From the NCBI GenBank assembly GCA_039915505.1, contig JBDSND010000102.1:1-44079 (forward strand): a DNA stretch of 44,079 nucleotides, read 5' to 3'. This DNA is from CAIWHR01 sp039915505 (lineage in GTDB: Bacteria; Pseudomonadota; Gammaproteobacteria; Burkholderiales; Casimicrobiaceae). The notes beneath the pieces are model-generated. The model saw only the letters and a program-made list of their open reading frames with translations. It was not told where the DNA came from and made no database searches. A program made the translations under genes and the position numbers. This document shows positions 18,372 to 27,095 of the stretch, piece by piece; position 1 is the stretch's first letter, and every line of letters begins with the position of its first letter.

Positions 18372-18816
18372 GGAGCCTCCGGGTATCTCCGGCGATGGTT
18401 CGTCCAAACGGGCCCGTTTCGACCCGGCGCTCAATCACGAGCAAGATTTCTGCCAGCAGCAATACACCCGCCAGCACGCAGGGGCCGCGCCCGTCGCACC
18501 GACTACGGCATGGCGAAGGACGCATCACAGGTGTCCGCCGGTTCAACGACCTACGCACGAATCCTCGATTCCGCGGCAGCAACCGCATCCAACCGAGGCT
18601 ACATCCGACGCTGTCCAAGGGCACCGTCCCGGTGCGAACCAAAGCGTTCGCCCGGCCCGGCCGTCACGCTTCGGTGCGCGCGAGCGACAAGTGACAGGAA
18701 TTCCGACACTCGCGCGTCGCTACCCGTGAGGGAATGTGTCCCAGCACGACCCTGGCGGCGCCGGATGCAGCTCCGGCGCGGTATCGCGCGCCGCTGCGGT
18801 CGGTGCGATCGGTGCA
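18372..18816. other. Intergenic stretch of 445 bases
   Basis: This region lies between the start of the 59-residue gene and the stop of glgA, both on the minus strand. It should contain the promoter of the small gene. I see no convincing gene, RNA, hairpin or repeat here beyond short open frames with Arg- and Pro-rich translations. Confidence 0.5.
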
Positions 18817-20283
18817 TCAGGTCCGCTCGCGTTGCGCCACGCAGGCCGCGCGGTAGACCGCGAGGTAGCGTTGGGCGCTCGCCGCCCAGCTAAAGTCCCC
18901 GGCCATGCCTCGCTTTTGCAGGGCGCGCCATACCGCCGGCTTACGCCAGGCGTCGAGCGCGCGGCCAATGGTTGCCAGAAGTGCGTGCGCGTCGCTACCG
19001 TGATAGCTGAAGCCGTTCGCCGTTCCATCGGCAAGTCTCGCGGCCACACAATCGACGACGGTGTCGGCAAGCCCTCCCGTCGCGCGCACGATAGGCGGGG
19101 TGCCGTAGCGCAGGCTATACATCTGGTTGAGCCCGCAGGGCTCGTAGCGCGAGGGCATCACGAACGCGTCGGCACCGCCTTCGATGAGGTGCGCCAGCGA
19201 TTCGTCGAAGCCGATGACCGCTGCCACCCGCGCCGGATAAGCCACCGCCAGCTCGGTAAGCCGCGCTTCCAATGCCTTGTCTCCCGAGCCGAGGACGACC
19301 AGTTGTACCGGCAGGCTCACGAGATCCGGCACGACATCGAGCAGCCAGTCGATGCCCTTTTGATCCGCGAGGCGGCTGACCACGCCGAGCAACATGCGCT
19401 CCTCGCCCAGCTCCAGTCCGAAGCGGCGCTGCAGCGCCAGCTTGTTCACCGACTTGCGGCGGATGGAGGCGAAGTCATAGGTATGCGCGAGATGCGGATC
19501 CGCGCCAGGATCCCATGTGCGCGTGTCGATGCCATTTAGGATGCCGACCAGGGCGTCACTGCGGGCGCGCAACAGGCCTCCCAGGCCCTGCCCGCCGGCG
19601 TCGGTCTGGATCTCCGCGGCATAGGTGGGACTCACTGTCACCAGTCGATCGGCGTAGTAGATCCCCGACTTGAGATAAGACACGTTGCCGAAATACTCGA
19701 GCCCCTCCACCGCGAACAGGGTGCGCGGCAACGCCACTGCGTCGAGGACGCCGGGTGGAAACACACCCTGATGACTGAGGTTGTGAATGGCGACAACCGA
19801 CGCCGCCTTTTCCCCAGGGGCCATGGAAAGATAGGCGGGGGCAAGGCCGGTCGGCCAGTCGTTGCAATGCACGACGTCGGGGCGCCATCCGAGTCCGCTG
19901 GCCGCCGATCCGAGCAGCGCCCCGATGCGCGACAGCAGTGCGAAGCGCAGGTAATTGTCCGGCCAGTCGGTGAACGCCTCGTCCTGGTACGCGGTTCCCG
20001 GGCGGCGGAATAGCGACGGACAGTCGATCAGTAACACCGGCGCGCCATTGACGCCCTCGGCGGTGAGCAGCCGGCACTCGGGAAGCCCCGAGTGGGCCGG
20101 GATTTCGGCGACTACGGTGGCGTGCGGCAGCGCGTCGAGCACAGCGCCATAGCCCGGGGCAAGTACTCGCGCGTCGACCCCCGCGGCTCGCAGCGCGGCC
20201 GGCAGCGCGGCGGTGACGTCGCCGAGCCCGCCGCTCTTCACCCACGGCGGCAGCTCCGGCGAGATGAACAGCACGCGCTGCAC
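18817..20283 (-). CDS. glgA: Glycogen synthase (ADP-glucose type)
   Basis: About 488-residue GT5 glucosyltransferase that elongates alpha-1,4-glucan from ADP-glucose. The N-terminal LFISPELPPWVKSGGLGDV carries the KxGGL ADP-glucose binding motif. The C-terminal domain has VSRLADQKGIDWLLDVV and the catalytic region SRYEPCGLNQMYSLRYGTPP, with the family's E-x7-E. The start is uncertain: GTG at 20283 gives the normal family length, whereas ATG at 20400 would overlap glgC by 62 bases and add an unusual N-terminus. It follows glgC on the same strand, so the two are probably cotranscribed. Confidence 0.92.
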   Translation of the reverse strand: MQRVLFISPELPPWVKSGGLGDVTAALPAALRAAGVDARVLAPGYGAVLDALPHATVVAEIPAHSGLPECRLLTAEGVNGAPVLLIDCPSLFRRPGTAYQDEAFTDWPDNYLRFALLSRIGALLGSAASGLGWRPDVVHCNDWPTGLAPAYLSMAPGEKAASVVAIHNLSHQGVFPPGVLDAVALPRTLFAVEGLEYFGNVSYLKSGIYYADRLVTVSPTYAAEIQTDAGGQGLGGLLRARSDALVGILNGIDTRTWDPGADPHLAHTYDFASIRRKSVNKLALQRRFGLELGEERMLLGVVSRLADQKGIDWLLDVVPDLVSLPVQLVVLGSGDKALEARLTELAVAYPARVAAVIGFDESLAHLIEGGADAFVMPSRYEPCGLNQMYSLRYGTPPIVRATGGLADTVVDCVAARLADGTANGFSYHGSDAHALLATIGRALDAWRKPAVWRALQKRGMAGDFSWAASAQRYLAVYRAACVAQRERT

Positions 20284-20338
20284 GAGCGGCCGGGGCTCGG
20301 TGGCGATGGCGTCGTCCGCTAGCGCGAGAGGCAGGCGC

Positions 20339-21640
20339 TTAACGGATGCGATGGTCGTTCTGCCCAAGCATGTCGGGCGTGACCAGGGTAATGCCGGCAT
20401 CGGTGACGTGGAATCGCTGCCGATCGGCCTCGTGGTCGACCCCGACCGTCATGCCATCGTGGATCACGCACTGCTTGTCGACGATCACGCGCTTCAGGGT
20501 CACGTCCCGGCCGATTTTGGTATTCGGCAGAATGGCAGAATCCTCGACCACGCTGCCCGAGTCCACGCGCACGTTGGTGAATAGCAGCGAGCGGCGCACG
20601 GTCGCCCCACTGATGAGGCAACCGCCCGAGACCAGCGAGTCCACCGCCATGCCGCGTCGATGCGGTTCGTCGAACACGAACTTGGCCGGCGGCAGCTGCT
20701 CCTGGAACGTCCATACGGGCCAATCGGCGTCGTACATGTTGAGGTCCGGCACCACCTTGGTCAGTGCGATGTTCGCTTCCCAGTACGCCTCGAGCGTGCC
20801 GACGTCCCGCCAGTACGGCGCGGTATCCGGCGTGCCCACGCAACTGTGCGAGAACGAATGGGCGAACACGCGGTAGCGGGGCACGACATGAGGCAGAACG
20901 TCCTTGCCGAAATCGTGCGCCGATCCTGGCGTGCCGGCATCGCGGATCAGCTGCTCATACAGGAAGTCGGCGTTGAACACATAGACGCCCATGTTGGCGA
21001 GAGCCACATCGGGTCGACCCGGCACGCACGGTGGGTCGGACGGCTTCTCGACGAAGCTCACCACCCGGTCCTCCGCGTCGACACCGATCACCCCGAATGC
21101 CTGCGCCTCCATCCGCGGCACCTCGATACAGGCCACGGTCACGTCGGCGCGCTGCGAAGCGTGCGCCGCGAGCAGCTTGCCGTAGTCCATCTTGTATACG
21201 TGGTCGCCCGACAGCACGAGGATGTAGTGCGCGCCACTGATACGCAGGCTGCGCAGGTTCTGATACACCGCGTCGGCGGTGCCCTGGTACCAGCTCTCCT
21301 CGATCTGCTGCTGCGCCGGCATGATCTCGATGAACTCGTCGAAGCGCCCTTCGAGGAACCCCCAGCCCCGCTGCAGGTGCCGGATCAGGCTCTGTGCCTT
21401 GTATTGGGTCGCCACGCCGATCCGGCGGATGCCCGAGTTGAGGCAGTTGGAGAGCGTGAAATCGATGATCCGGAACTTGCCGCCGAAGGGCACCGCCGGC
21501 TTGGCGCGCCAGTCGGTGAGCTCGTGCAGTCGGCTGCCCCGGCCTCCGGCGAGCACGACCGCGAAGGTATGCTTGGTAAGTTGCGAGACGAAGCGTTCGC
21601 CGAGTGCATGGCGATAACTCGCAAGGGCAGCTTCATCCAT
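20339..21640 (-). CDS. glgC: Glucose-1-phosphate adenylyltransferase
   Basis: 433 residues. It makes ADP-glucose from ATP and glucose-1-phosphate, the committed step of bacterial glycogen synthesis. The N-terminal nucleotide-binding motif is LAGGRGSRLHELT. Other conserved blocks are GTADAVYQN, YILVLSGDHVYKMDY, FGVIGVD with FVEKP, and YWRDVGTLEAYW. The C-terminal left-handed beta-helix (about 310-420) contains SLLFTNVRVDSGSVVEDS. The ATG at 21640 gives the usual family length (420-430 residues). Arg residues in the N-terminal region suggest allosteric control by glycolytic intermediates, as known for the family. Confidence 0.95.
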   Translation of the reverse strand: MDEAALASYRHALGERFVSQLTKHTFAVVLAGGRGSRLHELTDWRAKPAVPFGGKFRIIDFTLSNCLNSGIRRIGVATQYKAQSLIRHLQRGWGFLEGRFDEFIEIMPAQQQIEESWYQGTADAVYQNLRSLRISGAHYILVLSGDHVYKMDYGKLLAAHASQRADVTVACIEVPRMEAQAFGVIGVDAEDRVVSFVEKPSDPPCVPGRPDVALANMGVYVFNADFLYEQLIRDAGTPGSAHDFGKDVLPHVVPRYRVFAHSFSHSCVGTPDTAPYWRDVGTLEAYWEANIALTKVVPDLNMYDADWPVWTFQEQLPPAKFVFDEPHRRGMAVDSLVSGGCLISGATVRRSLLFTNVRVDSGSVVEDSAILPNTKIGRDVTLKRVIVDKQCVIHDGMTVGVDHEADRQRFHVTDAGITLVTPDMLGQNDHRIR

Positions 21641-21834
21641 GATCCGATTGATTCCAAAAGCCGCGTGGTCGTTATCCGCCGCGTGATGGGGCCGAGACCA
21701 AACCCGCGGCCTAGTTCGTGAATGATCGCGTTGCAAAGACCGCGCCAGGCAGCGATGTTCGGTGGCCAGGGAACCTCCCCGCGCGTACCGGGCTCGTAGC
21801 CAGTATGCGCCGTGGCGTCAATGTGAGGAGCATC

Positions 21835-22439
21835 ATGACCGAGGACTGGCACAGCCGCCAGAATCCCGCCCGGGCCGATGCGCCGCGAGGCGCACTGCAC
21901 GGCAAGCCGATGGCGGCCTGGTCACCAGCCGCAGCCCCGCCGACGTCCGTTCGGCCTTTGGTGAAATCACCGCTGGCGACGACGAGGACGCCATAGCCCT
22001 GGGTGACCACCGCGAGGTCGAGGCGCTGTTCGAGCGCTTCGAAAAGCTGGAAGACGGCACCTCTGCCGAGCGCGCGCGCATCGTCGAGGAGATCTGCGCG
22101 CTCCTCACCGTGCATGCCGCGGTGGAGAAGGAGAACTTCTACCCTGCGCTGCGCAGTCGCTCCAAGGAAGCCGCCGACCTCCTCGACGAGGCCACGGTCG
22201 AGCACGGCACGGTCAAAGAGTTGGTGGCACGCCTCGAGGACATGCGCCCGGGCGACGATCTCTACAAGGCGAACGTCACGGTGCTGAAGGAATACGTTCA
22301 GCACCACGTCAAGGAAGAGGAACGCGAGATGTTCAAGCTCGCGAAGGCCGCCGAGCTCGACCTCGATCGCCTGGGTCGCGAGCTCGAGAAGCGCAAGCTG
22401 GAGCTAATCACCGCCGTAGCGATGCCGGCGGGCAACTGA
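21835..22439 (+). CDS. Hemerythrin HHE domain protein, apparently frameshifted
   Basis: The HHE cation-binding domain is complete from about 21990 to 22360: DHREVEALFERFEKL, VHAAVEKENFYPAL, EHGTVKELV and YVQHHVKEEEREMF supply the His and Glu ligands of a di-iron four-helix bundle. The natural start would be the ATG at 21835, which has GAGGAG 5 bases upstream and reads MTEDWHSRQNP. That frame stops at 21996, while the HHE domain is in another frame with no ATG, GTG or TTG between 21765 and the domain. The only in-frame start is a GTG at 21762 without a ribosome site. A single-base indel around 21900-21970 would join the two. Possible roles are oxygen or NO sensing or binding. Confidence 0.7.
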
Positions 22440-22467
22440 CGCGGCCTTCCGCAAGGCGCCGCTCGTG

Positions 22468-22515
22468 CGCCTGTACCGGATGGCAACATGGTGCAGTCGT
22501 TATGTGGTACAGGCG
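22468..22515. terminator. 10-bp perfect inverted repeat after the HHE gene
   Basis: CGCCTGTACC (22468-22477) and GGTACAGGCG (22506-22515) are exact inverted copies separated by 28 bases, starting 28 bases past the HHE stop. There is no U-run, so it may be a weak terminator or a protein-binding site. The loop is long for an intrinsic terminator. The rest of 22440-22664 shows nothing notable. Confidence 0.4.
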
Positions 22516-22664
22516 TGACCTCCATTCGCCATCCGCGGTAGCGCGTTTGGCTGGCCAGGTTGCACGGCGCGATCGCAGGCCCCACGATGCGGCATTACCC
22601 GGTGGCTGCTGTCAGTCGTTGCTGAGTGTTGTCACGCGCCCCGGACCTACCCTAGCAACCGACC

Positions 22665-23006
22665 CTAACACTTTCCCGCGGGGAGTTCGTCGCCGTCGCC
22701 GTCGTAGGCGGGCGGCGTGTAGAAGTTGAGGGTGCGAAGCGTTGCACCGCCGGTGTTGCGGATCTCGTGGCGCTCGCCGGCCTCAATCAGCAGCAGCGTA
22801 TTCGCTGTCAGCGGGTAATGACGGCCATCGACGATGGCCTCGCCTTCGCCGGAGACGACGAAGAGCCACTGATCCGCGCCCCGATGACGATTGCCCGCAT
22901 CGCCTTCCGCATCGCCGGGAGGTAGCACCATCTCGGCCACTTCGGCGCGGCGATTGGCAATCGCCACCCGGAATCACTCCTCGAATTGAAGGACGGCGGA
23001 TTTCAC
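22665..23006 (-). pseudogene. Cupin domain gene interrupted by an in-frame TGA
   Basis: A GTG at 23006 overlaps the htpG stop as GTGA and reads VKSAVLQFEE. The TGA at 22976-22974 follows, then FRVAIANRRAEVAEMVLPPG and a complete small cupin barrel (RHRGADQWLFVVSGEGEAIV, then ERHEIRNTG). Both halves are in the same frame, so a single GGA-to-TGA change in an EEGFR sequence would explain the break. The second half could be rescued from the GTG at 22967, which has GAGGAG 9 bases before it, giving a 100-residue cupin. Cupin metal ligands (H-x-H region and Glu/His) appear only partly conserved. It may be a pseudogene, a reinitiating gene or a sequence error. Confidence 0.72.
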
Positions 23007-25030
23007 GATTGCTCCGCTGCGCCATCGGCCGGCGCGGGTTGCGCAGTTGCCTGCGCCATCGCCGGCGCGGGCGCCTCGCTGGCCGCGTCGGGCACACCGG
23101 CCAGGCGGGCCATCAGCCCATTGAGCCTGCGCACGAACCCGGCAGGATCCTCGAGTTGCCCGCCTTCGGCGAGCAACGCCTGGTCGAATAGCACGCTTGC
23201 CCACTGTCCCAGCTCGGCGTCCGACTCATCGGACAGTCGCGCGATCAAGGCGTGATGGGGGTTGATTTCCAGCACCGGCACGACGTTCGGTGCCTTCTGG
23301 CCTGCCGACTTGAGCAGGCGCTCGAGGTTGCCGGAGAGCTCACCCTGCCCCACCACGAGGCAGACGGGCGACTCGGTCAGCCGCCACGTGACGCGCACGT
23401 CCTTGACCCGCTCACCGAGTGCCGACTTGAGGCGCTCGGCGAGGGGCTTCATCTCCCCGGCCTCCTTCTCCGCCCGCGCCTTTTCGTCCGCATCGGCGAG
23501 CTCGTCCAGGTCGAGCGCACCCTTGGCCACGCTGCGCAGCGGCTTGCCTTCGAACTCATCTAGAACCGAGACGACCCATTCGTCGATCCGGTCCGAGAAG
23601 AGCAGGACCTCGATGCCCTTGCGACGAAAGATCTCGAGATGGGGACTGTTAGCTGCGGCGGCGTGACTCTCGGCAGCGACGTAGTAGATCGCCTTCTGGC
23701 CATCCTTCATGCGACCGACGTAGTCCGCGAGCGAGACCGTCTGGTCGGCGCTGCCGCCTTGGGTCGACGCGATCCGGAGCAGCTTGGCGAGCTTGTCGCG
23801 GTTACCGGGGTCGTCGGCAAAGCCTTCCTTCAGCACCTTGCCGAATTCCTTCCAAAACGTCGTGTACTTCTCCTTGTCGTTCTCGCCGATGTCCTCGAGC
23901 AAGCCGAGCACGCGCTTGACGCAGCCGCTCTTGATCGCCTCCACGTCGCGCGATTCCTGCAGGATCTCGCGCGATACGTTGAGCGGCAGGTCATTGGAGT
24001 CGACGATACCCCTCACGAACCGCAGGTATGGCGGCAGGAGTTGCTCCGCGTCGTCCATGATGAACACCCGGCGCACGTACAGCTTGAGCCCACGGCGGTG
24101 CTCGCGGTCCCACAGGTCGAAGGGCGCATGGCATGGCACGTACAGCAGCTGCGTGAACTCGGTGCGGCCCTCGACGCGGGCATGCACGTGGGCGAGCGGC
24201 GGCTCGTTGTCGTGGGCGACGTGCTTGTAGAACTCGTCGTACTGCTCGGCCGTGATCTCGGCCTTCGGGCGCGCCCAGAGTGCCGACGCGCGATTGACGG
24301 TCTCTTCCTCGTCGGTGAGGCGTTGGCCCTTGCTCTCCTCGTCCCACTCTTCCTTGCGCATCACGATCGGCAACGCGATGTGATCGGAATACTTGCGGAT
24401 GATCGACGCCAGGCGCCAGCGCGACAGCAGCTCGTCCTGGCCCTCGCGCAAATGAAGCACCACCTCGGTCCCGCGTTGCGGACGGGTAACCTTCTCCAGG
24501 GTGTACTCCCCTTCCCCGGAGGATTCCCAGCGCACCCCTTCCTCCGGCGGCAGCCCGGCCCGGCGCGTGGTGAGGGTGACCCGATCGGCGACGATGAACG
24601 ACGAGTAGAACCCTACGCCGAACTGGCCGATCAGCCGCGCATCGCGGGCCTCGTCGCCCGATAGGGAGGCGAAGAACTCGCGGGTCCCGGACTTGGCGAT
24701 GGTGCCGATATTCTCGATCACCTCGTCGTGCGACATGCCGATGCCGTTGTCGCTGACAGTAATCGTGCGAGCGTCCTTGTCGAACCCGACGCGGATGCGA
24801 AGATCTGGATCGGACTCGTAGAGCTCGGGCCGGTGAAGCGCTTCGAACCGGAGCTTGTCAGCGGCGTCCGAGGCATTGGAGACGAGCTCCCGCAGGAAGA
24901 TCTCCGGGTTGCTGTAGAGCGAATGGATCATCAGGTGGAGGAGTTGCCGCACCTCCGCCTGGAATCCTAGGGTTTGCTTGCTGCCTGCGCCGCCTTCGGC
25001 GGCGGTTGCTGCACTGTTGGCTTCTGCCAC
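23003..25030 (-). CDS. htpG: Molecular chaperone HtpG (Hsp90)
   Basis: 675 residues. The N-terminal GHKL ATPase domain has ELVSNASDAADKLRFEAL (Asn/Asp ATP site), DNGIGMSHDEVIENIGTIAKS and GQFGVGFYSSFIVAD. The middle domain has FDLWDREHRRGLKLYVRRVF and the conserved VDSNDLPLNVSREILQ. The C-terminal dimerisation domain is intact, with an Ala/Pro-rich tail of about 30 residues. The GTG at 25030 was chosen: it is preceded by GGGAG at suitable spacing and leads directly into the ATPase domain. Heat-shock control is supported by a promoter 70 bases upstream. The stop overlaps the cupin reading frame by 4 bases. Confidence 0.95.
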   Translation of the reverse strand: MAEANSAATAAEGGAGSKQTLGFQAEVRQLLHLMIHSLYSNPEIFLRELVSNASDAADKLRFEALHRPELYESDPDLRIRVGFDKDARTITVSDNGIGMSHDEVIENIGTIAKSGTREFFASLSGDEARDARLIGQFGVGFYSSFIVADRVTLTTRRAGLPPEEGVRWESSGEGEYTLEKVTRPQRGTEVVLHLREGQDELLSRWRLASIIRKYSDHIALPIVMRKEEWDEESKGQRLTDEEETVNRASALWARPKAEITAEQYDEFYKHVAHDNEPPLAHVHARVEGRTEFTQLLYVPCHAPFDLWDREHRRGLKLYVRRVFIMDDAEQLLPPYLRFVRGIVDSNDLPLNVSREILQESRDVEAIKSGCVKRVLGLLEDIGENDKEKYTTFWKEFGKVLKEGFADDPGNRDKLAKLLRIASTQGGSADQTVSLADYVGRMKDGQKAIYYVAAESHAAAANSPHLEIFRRKGIEVLLFSDRIDEWVVSVLDEFEGKPLRSVAKGALDLDELADADEKARAEKEAGEMKPLAERLKSALGERVKDVRVTWRLTESPVCLVVGQGELSGNLERLLKSAGQKAPNVVPVLEINPHHALIARLSDESDAELGQWASVLFDQALLAEGGQLEDPAGFVRRLNGLMARLAGVPDAASEAPAPAMAQATAQPAPADGAAEQS

Positions 25031-25098
25031 GATCGTCTCCCGGACGGGTGTGCCGTCACGTCCCCGCCGGCGAAAATCGCGGGGACAAACCGCGAAGC

Positions 25099-25127
25099 AT
25101 ATCGGGTCCGGGATGGCGGCTTTCAAG
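25099..25127 (-). promoter_or_regulatory. Sigma-32 heat-shock promoter of htpG
   Basis: On the minus strand CTTGAAA (25127-25121) is followed after exactly 14 bases by CCCGATAT (25106-25099). The first element matches the sigma-32 -35 consensus perfectly; the second differs from CCCCATAT at one base. The position is about 70 bases upstream of the htpG GTG, which is suitable for a short leader. This is the best-supported promoter in the window. Confidence 0.8.
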
Positions 25128-25510
25128 GGGTGCGCCCGACCCCGCAGCAATCCGCGGGAACGGCACCGGACAAACCTCGGCGGCAGCAGGGAATAGAACG
25201 CGCCCTGGGCTGTTCACGCGTCCGAGGCCAGGTGGAAAGCGGGATCGAGCTGGGCAACGGTCTGGCTGGCGCTCGGCCGGAAAAGCCGGCCCCCCGCCCC
25301 GGTGGGGCGCACTCCCGCCCGGCGACCAGCGCCCGCCCCGGCTCGAGGGGAAAATCGCGCCTCCCTGCCCCGACCACCGGGGAGGGAGCATGATGGCGGG
25401 GGACACGTCGCTCGCTGGGCGGGGCGAACGGAACGTTTCGGGGAGGCATTGCTGTCCGAATGACTCCCACAGGTGCAGCAAGGATCCACTCATTTTGACC
25501 AGGAGACTCC
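25128..25510. other. Divergent intergenic region between htpG and the CHRD gene
   Basis: About 380 bases upstream of both the htpG promoter and the CHRD lipoprotein gene. It should contain the promoter of the latter. I found no RNA gene, no long repeat and no reading frame with a convincing protein pattern. Confidence 0.5.
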
Positions 25511-25990
25511 ATGAAGGTGAATGACATGAAGAAGCAATCGATGACGCTCGTGACGGCTGCCCTTGCCGTCGGTCTGCTCGGCCTCGCGGGCTGCTCTCAC
25601 ATGGGCGGGATGGGCATGGGCATGGCCCATGCCCAAGGCGGCATGCAGCGCGTCATGCTGTCGGGCGACCACGAACTCCCGCCGGTCAAGTCGTCGGGAT
25701 CGGCTTCCGGTGACGTGACGGTCAAGCCCGACGGCAGCGTCAGCGGCATGATCAAGGTGACGGGCTTCACCCCGACGGCCGCGCACATCCACCAGGGTGC
25801 GGCGGGCGCCAACGGCCCGGTGATCGTGCCGATGGTCAAGCAGGGCGACGACACGTTCGGATTCGCCCCGACCGCGAAGATGACCCCCGAGCAGATGCAG
25901 GCTTACAAGGCCGGCAACACGTACTTGAACGTCCACAGCGCCGCCCATCCCGGCGGCGAGGTGCGTGTCCAGCTCAAGGGCGGCATGTAA
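25511..25990 (+). CDS. CHRD domain lipoprotein
   Basis: 159 residues. A lipoprotein signal peptide ends in LLGLAGC (lipidated Cys28). A Met/Gly-rich linker follows, then a CHRD domain (about 46-158) with AHIHQGAAGANGPVIVPM and the closing YLNVHSAAHPGGEVRVQL. CHRD domains occur in extracellular proteins, originally chordin; the bacterial role is unknown. AGGAG lies 5 bases before the ATG at 25511; a second in-frame ATG at 25526 (MKKQSM) is possible. The gene stands alone and ends before a strong hairpin. Confidence 0.9.
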   Translation: MKVNDMKKQSMTLVTAALAVGLLGLAGCSHMGGMGMGMAHAQGGMQRVMLSGDHELPPVKSSGSASGDVTVKPDGSVSGMIKVTGFTPTAAHIHQGAAGANGPVIVPMVKQGDDTFGFAPTAKMTPEQMQAYKAGNTYLNVHSAAHPGGEVRVQLKGGM

Positions 25991-26012
25991 GCATCGCTTG
26001 CAAGCGTGACCA

Positions 26013-26036
26013 GGCGGGCGCAGCGATGCGCCCGCC
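26013..26036 (+). terminator. Strong hairpin after the CHRD gene
   Basis: GGCGGGCGCA (26013-26022), the loop GCGA and TGCGCCCGCC (26027-26036) make a perfect 10-bp stem, followed by TTGCTT. It begins 22 bases past the CHRD stop and probably terminates that transcript. It lies well before the convergent fghA end, so it might also serve the opposite strand. Confidence 0.7.
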
Positions 26037-26235
26037 TTGCTTCGGGGCTGCCCTCACCCGCGATGGGCGCAACGGGCACCACGTACTCCGGGCGCCGCGC
26101 ACGCGCGCCATGTGCGCAAGCGGCGCGTTTCCCGCGCATTCGCCCGGTCGACGCCCTCCGTCGGCGCCGGGACGCTTCGCCCGGCCATGCGGCCTGCGCC
26201 GATGGCGGATCGGTCAGGCGCCGACTCGCCAGGCC

Positions 26236-27072
26236 TTACAGGAAGGCGGCGTGGTGGGCGAGGTGCGAGGCCATGAAAGTCGCGATAAAGAAATAGCTGT
26301 GATCGTAGCCTTCGCGGCGGTTGAGCGTGATCGGCACGCCTGCCTCGACGCACGCCGCGGCGAGTCGCTCCGGCTGGAGCTCGCGGTCCAGGAAAGCATC
26401 GGCCATGCCCTGGTCGACCAGGAGCGGCGGCCCCTGCCAGCGGCGGCTGCGTATCAGGCTGGCGACGTCGTGCTCCTGCCAGGCGGCCACGTCCTCGCCC
26501 AGGTAACCAGCAAGTGCCTTGCGACCCCAGGGTGCGTGCAGCAACGAGGCGATCGGCGCAAAGGCCGACACGGTCCGAAACCGCGCGGGGTGCTTGAGGG
26601 CGAGCGCGAGGGCGCCGTGGCCGCCCATCGAATGACCGAAGATCCCGATGCGTCCCATGTCGATCGGAAAGTGCGCGGCGATAACCTCCGGCAGCTCGTC
26701 GGCGACGTACGTTTCCATGCGGTAGTGCCGTGACCACGGCGCTACCGTGGCATCGAGATAGAAGCTCGCGCCCGCGCCGAAATCGTAGCTCTCGGCGTCA
26801 CCAGGAAGTGGAACGCGCGGGCTCGTATCGGGCGCGACCACGATCATGCCCAGCTCTGCAGCGATGCGCTGCGCCCCCGCCTTGACCACGAAGTTCTCCT
26901 CGGTGCACGTCAGTCCCGACAACCAGAACAGCACGGGCAGCCGCGCGCCGCTGCGGACGGGGGGCCGGTACACGGCCAGGCGCATCGTGCTGTCCGTGGC
27001 CTGCGAGGCGTGGGTATAGACGCCCTGCGTGCCCTCGAAGCAGCGGCTTTCGGAAACGACGGTCCAGTTCAT
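26236..27072 (-). CDS. fghA: S-formylglutathione hydrolase
   Basis: 278-residue cytosolic esterase that hydrolyses S-formylglutathione to formate and glutathione, the second step of glutathione-dependent formaldehyde oxidation. It is an alpha/beta hydrolase with nucleophile Ser148 in GHSMGGHG, Asp225 in DQGMADAF and His258 in GYDHSYFF. LFWLSGLTCTEENFVVKAG is the family signature with the conserved Cys. The length matches the family. It lies 23 bases downstream of adhC on the same strand and is very probably cotranscribed. Confidence 0.95.
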   Translation of the reverse strand: MNWTVVSESRCFEGTQGVYTHASQATDSTMRLAVYRPPVRSGARLPVLFWLSGLTCTEENFVVKAGAQRIAAELGMIVVAPDTSPRVPLPGDAESYDFGAGASFYLDATVAPWSRHYRMETYVADELPEVIAAHFPIDMGRIGIFGHSMGGHGALALALKHPARFRTVSAFAPIASLLHAPWGRKALAGYLGEDVAAWQEHDVASLIRSRRWQGPPLLVDQGMADAFLDRELQPERLAAACVEAGVPITLNRREGYDHSYFFIATFMASHLAHHAAFL

Positions 27073-27095
27073 CGGCGGGCCTCGCGCGAGAGGCG

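Noticed and set aside
18035..18694. Plus-strand frame of 219 codons over the small gene and octamer repeats
   Set aside because: The translation repeats DPSTLRP because of the octamers and has no ribosome site or family pattern; the minus-strand 59-residue gene is better supported.
22974..22976. TGA read as selenocysteine in the cupin gene
   Set aside because: No obvious SECIS-like hairpin follows and a redox-active residue is not expected at this N-terminal position; a Gly codon mutated to stop is simpler.
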